From Chryseobacterium oleae (GTDB taxonomy: Bacteria > Bacteroidota > Bacteroidia > Flavobacteriales > Weeksellaceae): a stretch of 64,000 nucleotides of DNA. The stretch covers positions 806,001-870,000 of the forward strand of contig NZ_FOVD01000001.1 of the NCBI RefSeq assembly GCF_900115055.1, written 5' to 3'. The notes under the pieces were generated by a model. It searched no databases and was not told the origin of the DNA. It saw nothing but the letters and a program-made list of their open reading frames with translations. Of this stretch, positions 59,785-64,000 are shown piece by piece (positions within the stretch are counted from its first letter, which is position 1; every line of letters begins with the position of its first letter). A program made the translations under genes and the position numbers.

Positions 59785-60704
59785 TATTCTATTTTTTTTA
59801 AAGATTGTTTGTATTCGTTAGGGGTAAGTTCTGTTTTCTTTTTGAATAATTTACTGAACGACTGCGGATGCTCAAAACCCAGCTGGTAAGCCGTTTCTGA
59901 AACCGAAAACTGAGATTCAGAAAGATATTCTTTAGCTTTTTCTATCAGTGTATCATGAATATGTTGTTGTGCATTCTGTCCTGTATGATGGCGAAGCATA
60001 TCACTTAAATATCTTGGGGTAAGGTTAAGCTGTGATGCCAGATATTCTACAGTTGGAAGTCCGTTTATTCCTTTTTCATGATCGAAATAATCATTGAGAA
60101 GCTCTTCCATTTTAGACAATACATTATTGTTCACAGATTTCCTGGTGATAAATTGTCTGTTGTAAAAACGGTTGCTATAAGTCAGTAATAATTCTATCTG
60201 AGAAATAATAACATCCTGGCTGAACTGATCTATCCGCTCATTCAGCTCATTCTGAATGTTGTCGAAAACATCCTTAATGGTTTGTTTCTCTTTTTCCGAA
60301 AGATACAATGCTTCTGCTGCAGAATAGGAAAAAAAACTATATTCCTTAATTTTCTTCAGCAGTGAATAAGGTCTGATAAAATCCGGATGAATGTGCAAAG
60401 ACATCCCACTGTAGTCAGCTTCTTCATTATCCATTCTAAGGACCTGACCTGGCGATACGAAGGACATTCCACCATTTTCAAAGTCATAATATCCCTGTCC
60501 GTACCGGATTTTACCGTTGAATTTTGTTTTAAACGAAATTTTATAGAAATCTGATTTTGTCCCGTTTTCAAAAATTTCAGGATCAAAACGAGTCTCACCA
60601 TAATCAATAATACTGATTAAGGGATGCAATGGTGCAGAAATCCCCATCGCTTCATGTAAAGCCGACAGCGAACGAAAATAAACCGGAGATGGATTGGTTT
60701 TCAT
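59784..60704 (-). CDS. AraC-family transcriptional regulator
   Basis: 306 residues. Cupin-like N-terminal domain (YKISFKTKFNGKIRYGQGYY, NGGMSFVSPGQVLRM) and C-terminal AraC domain: VEYLASQLNLTPRYLSDMLR and VSETAYQLGFEHPQSFSKLF, ending KKTELTPNEYKQ. It shares an operon with a MazG-like enzyme and Tag, so it may control a repair response, although it lacks an Ada-type alkyl-acceptor domain. Confidence 0.85.
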   Translation of the reverse strand: MKTNPSPVYFRSLSALHEAMGISAPLHPLISIIDYGETRFDPEIFENGTKSDFYKISFKTKFNGKIRYGQGYYDFENGGMSFVSPGQVLRMDNEEADYSGMSLHIHPDFIRPYSLLKKIKEYSFFSYSAAEALYLSEKEKQTIKDVFDNIQNELNERIDQFSQDVIISQIELLLTYSNRFYNRQFITRKSVNNNVLSKMEELLNDYFDHEKGINGLPTVEYLASQLNLTPRYLSDMLRHHTGQNAQQHIHDTLIEKAKEYLSESQFSVSETAYQLGFEHPQSFSKLFKKKTELTPNEYKQSLKKIE

Positions 60705-60880
60705 AATACAAATATAAGATGAGATTGTGACAACTGTTTGTCAGGAGGAGGGAAATGTCAATTTTGCTTCGCAAGTCAATCGTCAATCGTCAATTCTAAA
60801 AATGTCGTGCATGAAATTCACAAGCGCAGCGGATTCACCATTCACTTGCGAAGCAAAATTCACTATTCATCTATCCGTTT

Positions 60881-61687
60881 CTAAAATACAAAATCTGATT
60901 TTATTCTCTGTACCTGTGCTTCAGCGCCTGTTTCAGCTCTCTCATCATATAAAGCATGGGCATCTTTTCCTGCAATATACCTCAGCTGATCTTTTCCATC
61001 CGTGGCTGCTTCGTAAATAACCCTGGCTATATCTTCCGGTTTTGAATAATTTGAAATCTGTTCAGGGCTGTATCCTTCACTGACTTTTGCCACCAACTGT
61101 CCGTAAGCCTCATGTGCAGCTCCATCCAAAGATCGTCCCGCAAAATCAGTCTGTATTCCTCCGGGAGCTACAATTTTCACTTTAATTCCGAATTGTGCCA
61201 ATTCATAGCCCATAGATTCTGAAAAACCATCCACGGCAAATTTTGTTGCACTGTAAACGGAACATGTAGGAAAACCTATCAACCCAAAGCTTGAGGTGAT
61301 ATTTATTAAAACACCATCCTTTTTCTCCCTGAAATACGGAGTAAAACCTTTCGTGATACGGATTACTCCCATCAGATTGGTTTCAATCTGCATTTTAATC
61401 TGCTCATCAGTGAAAGCTTCCAACGGCCCTATTAATCCATATCCGGCATTGTTTAGAACGACATCAATTTCATAATGAGTAAGAATATAATCAATGGTTT
61501 CTTTAAGCTCCTGTGGATTGGTGACATCAAGTTTCAGAACCGTCACGTTTTCCAGTTGGGTCAGTTCGGTCTCAGTTTGCGGATTTCTCATCGTTGCAAT
61601 AACATTCCAGCCCTTACTCTGAAATAGTTTTGCCGTTGTTTTTCCTAAACCTGATGAAGCTCCTGTAATAAAAATTGTCTTTTGCAT
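60881..61687 (-). CDS. Short-chain dehydrogenase/reductase
   Basis: 268 residues. Rossmann fold with TGASSGLGKTTAKLF (8-22), LNNAGYGLIGPLEAF, catalytic Ser in LINITSSFGLIG and Tyr-x-x-x-Lys in CSVYSATKFAVDGF. NAD(P)-dependent; substrate unknown. A classical SDR without signal peptide. The 176-nt gap to the AraC gene on its left contains TTTTGCTTCGCAAGTCAATC repeat words. Confidence 0.88.
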   Translation of the reverse strand: MQKTIFITGASSGLGKTTAKLFQSKGWNVIATMRNPQTETELTQLENVTVLKLDVTNPQELKETIDYILTHYEIDVVLNNAGYGLIGPLEAFTDEQIKMQIETNLMGVIRITKGFTPYFREKKDGVLINITSSFGLIGFPTCSVYSATKFAVDGFSESMGYELAQFGIKVKIVAPGGIQTDFAGRSLDGAAHEAYGQLVAKVSEGYSPEQISNYSKPEDIARVIYEAATDGKDQLRYIAGKDAHALYDERAETGAEAQVQRIKSDFVF

Positions 61688-62077
61688 TATTGTAAATTTT
61701 ATACTGCAAAATTCCTGAGAATTCAGGATTTAAAAGTAACCAAACTGAGTTTGGTTGTAGCTGTTTTGACGAAAAGTAATAAATAGCTGGAAGTTGGATT
61801 AAGATATTTTTTTAGATACCAGACATCAGATTTCAGACATCAGACGATAACTGGAATAAGGATATCAATAGTGAATTTTGCTCCGCAAGTGAATGGGAAA
61901 TGCCAGATACCAGACATAAGATATTAGACAATCATTTATTAGCTTAATGACTAGCAACCAGCAGCTCAAACCAGAACTAGCAACCAAAATTCAAACTCTC
62001 TCAAACCCATATTTCGGCATCTCATCTTTCTTTCTTTAAAAAACGAAAATATCCTGTTCGAACTCAGGTTAAATAGT
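61688..62077. repeat. Low-complexity repeats between divergent genes
   Basis: CAGACATCAGATTTCAGAC, TTTTGCTCCGCAAGTGAATG, CTAGCAACCAGCAGCTC and ATTCAAACTCTCTCAAAC words, the same families seen at 19196 and 29770. No gene; the promoter of the hydrolase gene lies at its right end. Confidence 0.55.
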
Positions 62078-62085
62078 TACTTTTG
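62078..62085 (+). promoter_or_regulatory. -7 box of the hydrolase gene
   Basis: TACTTTTG, consensus TAnnTTTG, 24 nt before ATG 62110. It overlaps an in-frame TTG at 62083, which argues against that longer start. Confidence 0.5.
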
Positions 62086-62109
62086 GCAAAAATAAAAAGA
62101 CAAGGCTCT

Positions 62110-63024
62110 ATGAAACAGCTTTTATTACTTCTATTTTCCATGATTGCAAGTGCTGTTCAGGCCCAGAATCTCTATTCCAAAGCTTATGGCAGTCCAAAAG
62201 ATACACCTGTTATTTTCATCCACGGCGGACCCAGTGGAAATGCCACTCTGTTTGAAGGAACTACGGCTCAAAAGCTTGCAGACAAAGGATTTTATGTGAT
62301 TGTTTATGACAGACGCGGCGAAGGAAGGTCTAAAGATGATCATGCGGCCATGACTTTTAAAGAAAGCTTTGAAGACCTCAACCAGATCTATGCAACATAC
62401 CATCTTAAAAAAGCCAATATCCTCGCCCATAGTTTTGGAGGAATTATCGGAACGCTATTCACCAGACAGTTTCCTGAAAAAGTAAGTTCACTGACACTAG
62501 CCGGCGCATTATTTTCACAGCAGGAAACCTATGATCATATTTTAAAAGAAGCTAAAGAGAAATTCAAAAATGATCCCTCACAGCTTCAGGAGATTGCGGA
62601 AATTGAAAATTTAAGTAAAAACTCGGCAGCCTATAGAAAGAGATGTTATGAAATGGCCAGCAAAATGAATTTCTTCAGCATGCCCTCTCCTACTCCCGAA
62701 AGTAAGCAATTGAGACAGGCATATGAAGCGGGCGAATTTTACGCCAATAATTTCAGAAACCAGGAATCACCGTTGAAGTTCTATAAAAATGAATCCCAGA
62801 ACAACATTGACAATACTTCTGTTCTGAACGAGATAAAAAAACGTGGAATTCCAATTTTCGCAGTGTATGGAAAAGACGATGGCATATTTTCCAAGAAGCA
62901 GCTTAATGATATGAAAACGATCGCCGGAAAAAATCATTTTAAAATCATTGATAATTGTTCCCATTATCTCTTCGTTGACCAGCAGAACGAATTTTTACAA
63001 TTCATGGGTGAAAATCTAAAATAA
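62110..63024 (+). CDS. Exported alpha/beta hydrolase (proline-iminopeptidase-like)
   Basis: 304 residues from ATG 62110, which gives a proper signal peptide (MKQLLLLLFSMIASAVQAQ). S33-type fold: oxyanion motif VIFIHGGPSGN, YDRRGEGRS, nucleophile elbow ILAHSFGGIIGTL (AHSFG), Asp in VYGKDDGIFS and His in DNCSHYLFVDQ. Substrate unknown; peptidase or esterase. Confidence 0.85.
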   Translation: MKQLLLLLFSMIASAVQAQNLYSKAYGSPKDTPVIFIHGGPSGNATLFEGTTAQKLADKGFYVIVYDRRGEGRSKDDHAAMTFKESFEDLNQIYATYHLKKANILAHSFGGIIGTLFTRQFPEKVSSLTLAGALFSQQETYDHILKEAKEKFKNDPSQLQEIAEIENLSKNSAAYRKRCYEMASKMNFFSMPSPTPESKQLRQAYEAGEFYANNFRNQESPLKFYKNESQNNIDNTSVLNEIKKRGIPIFAVYGKDDGIFSKKQLNDMKTIAGKNHFKIIDNCSHYLFVDQQNEFLQFMGENLK

Positions 63025-63062
63025 AATGTAGTTTTGTAAACATGCGAACCACAGGCACTTCT

Positions 63063-63419
63063 ATGAAAAACTATAAAGCACTCATCATGATGCTGATATT
63101 GGTGTTTTCATTATCGCCGTGTTCTGTGAAAAGAGATCTTCTCGGCATTTTTGATGTTCAGTATATCAGTGGTTTAAATAAAGTAAAAACGACCGCCAAT
63201 CCTACTTTTGATTGTGACAGCTCCACTGAGCTTTCCTCCCGGAGAATGGCAGCTTCAAAGGCAGATTTCAGGTCTAAAGAAACCACCCTATTTACATCAA
63301 ATTCAGGTTCAGATTTTCCTGAGGATACCGTTTTTCAAAAAAAATATTCCGGAACAACAACCGGAAACAGTCCGCCGAAATACATCCTGTTTAAAAGATT
63401 GAAATTACATGTGGTTTAG
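63063..63419 (+). CDS. Small exported protein upstream of doxD
   Basis: 118 residues from ATG 63063 (MKNYKALIMMLILVFSLSPC); the ATG at 63042 is an alternative. Signal-like N-terminus with SLSPCSVKRDLLGIFDVQYI, Cys at 20 possibly lipidated, and a Ser/Thr/Lys-rich remainder. No known domain. Located 55 nt before a DoxD-like gene, with which it probably works. Confidence 0.5.
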   Translation: MKNYKALIMMLILVFSLSPCSVKRDLLGIFDVQYISGLNKVKTTANPTFDCDSSTELSSRRMAASKADFRSKETTLFTSNSGSDFPEDTVFQKKYSGTTTGNSPPKYILFKRLKLHVV

Positions 63420-63474
63420 ATTGTTATCCGAATCAGATTTTCTATAAACCGTCTTTTAATACAATACAATTTCA

Positions 63475-64000
63475 ATGAAACATACTTCAAACAGCCGGTC
63501 TTATGACCTGGCCGGACTCTATACATTATCACTCCGTCTTGTGATCGGATGGACTTATTTTTCAGCATTCTGGCGCAGACTCGTCCTCGAAAACAAACTC
63601 ATTCCCGATGAAGCCGGATATATCGGTGAAAAATTCAATCATTTTCTTCCTAATGCTTTGGGAATAAAACCTATTATTGAATATCTGGTTACCCACCCCG
63701 ATGCTTTGGAAACGTCAATGATTACCTTTACCATTATTGAGGCTGTGGTAGGCCTGTGCATTATTTTAGGATTATTTACCCGATTAATGAGCATTGGGAT
63801 TTTTGGGCTTGCCTTGGGAATTCTTCTCGGTTCCGGCTGGATAGGAACGACCTGTCTGGATGAATGGCAGATCGGTGTTTTGGGAATTGCCGGAGGATTT
63901 GTTTTATTCCTTACGGGAAGCGGTCCTTTTTCAATGGATCATTATTTCATTAAAAAGAATACACCTTTCACTCACAAAAAATGGTTTCTGTGGCTGGGCT
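63475..64000 (+). CDS. TQO small subunit DoxD / DoxX-family membrane protein (cut by window end)
   Basis: 175 codons are visible and the frame is open at the window end. Membrane helices occur at about 14-30 (LYTLSLRLVIGWTYFSAFWR region), 84-104, 106-128 and 132-150. LRLVIGWTYFSAFWRRL, GLCIILGLFTRLMSIGIFG and GSGPFSMDHY follow the DoxD pattern, the subunit of thiosulfate:quinone oxidoreductase. In Bacteroidota such proteins are common without a sulfur-oxidising context, so the substrate is uncertain. Confidence 0.75.
   Translation, partial: MKHTSNSRSYDLAGLYTLSLRLVIGWTYFSAFWRRLVLENKLIPDEAGYIGEKFNHFLPNALGIKPIIEYLVTHPDALETSMITFTIIEAVVGLCIILGLFTRLMSIGIFGLALGILLGSGWIGTTCLDEWQIGVLGIAGGFVLFLTGSGPFSMDHYFIKKNTPFTHKKWFLWLG

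Overview
The window looks like a chromosome segment of a Chryseobacterium-like member of the Flavobacteriia (Bacteroidota). The signs are AT-rich DNA, several TAnnTTTG promoter boxes, few Shine-Dalgarno sites, many AraC-type regulators, SusC-like TonB receptor architecture, small lipoproteins, and families of short intergenic repeats. No rRNA, tRNA or CRISPR array was seen. All functional calls are read from protein motifs and gene order; no database search was possible.

Region 1 (1-15,762) is an accessory, very AT-rich block that ends at the 3' end of mnmE and is best explained as an integrative element. Its left border is not visible. The mnmE-proximal end carries a zinc-finger/excisionase-like gene, a tyrosine integrase, an unknown partner gene, a second excisionase-like gene and a protein with motifs of a divergent family-A (Pol I/T7 RNAP-like) polymerase. 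A 10-bp phased GTTTC array lies between the integrase module and mnmE. The cargo falls into two arms. A leftward arm (7,852-10,472) encodes a possible RexA/RexB-like pair and a TIR-like (CAP12-type) protein. A rightward arm (267-7,243) is one closely packed run of eight genes: two paralogous transglutaminase-fold proteins flanking an RHS-derived protein with a lysozyme/lytic-transglycosylase-like C-terminus and a lipoprotein (candidate toxin and immunity), then two AbiTii-domain proteins sharing an NNNGDGN motif, a hypothetical protein and a YkgJ-like CxxC protein. A broken second copy of the polymerase-like gene lies between the arms.

Region 2 (15,763-26,141) is ordinary chromosome: mnmE, a quinone-reductase-like flavoprotein with a saccharopine-dehydrogenase-like partner, a Crp/Fnr regulator, an Xaa-Pro aminopeptidase, a small membrane cluster, type IB topoisomerase and an AraC regulator.

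Region 3 (26,413-37,333) is a leftward urease locus: a secreted hypothetical protein, ureA, ureB, ureC, an outer-membrane beta-barrel gene, ureE, ureF, ureG, ureD, then after a repeat-filled gap a NicO/UreH-type permease, a UT-type urea channel and a His-rich TonB receptor. Together these could import urea and nickel, assemble the metallocentre and hydrolyse urea.

Region 4 (37,739-50,930) holds pruA, a run of four CxxC-containing proteins ending in a MarR regulator, small lipoproteins, a TraB/GumN protein, AraC regulators (one a TPR-membrane fusion), a tail-collar-like secreted protein, a thioredoxin-fold protein, a FabH-type ketosynthase and CorA. Region 5 (51,000-64,000) holds a patatin, an aldonolactone-oxidase-like flavoprotein, two clusters of unknown small proteins, a divergent HxlR/quinone-reductase pair with a visible operator, an AraC-MazG-Tag operon, an SDR, an alpha/beta hydrolase, and the start of a DoxD gene that runs off the end. 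Intergenic space in regions 2-5 is rich in MITE-like, REP-like and low-complexity repeats.
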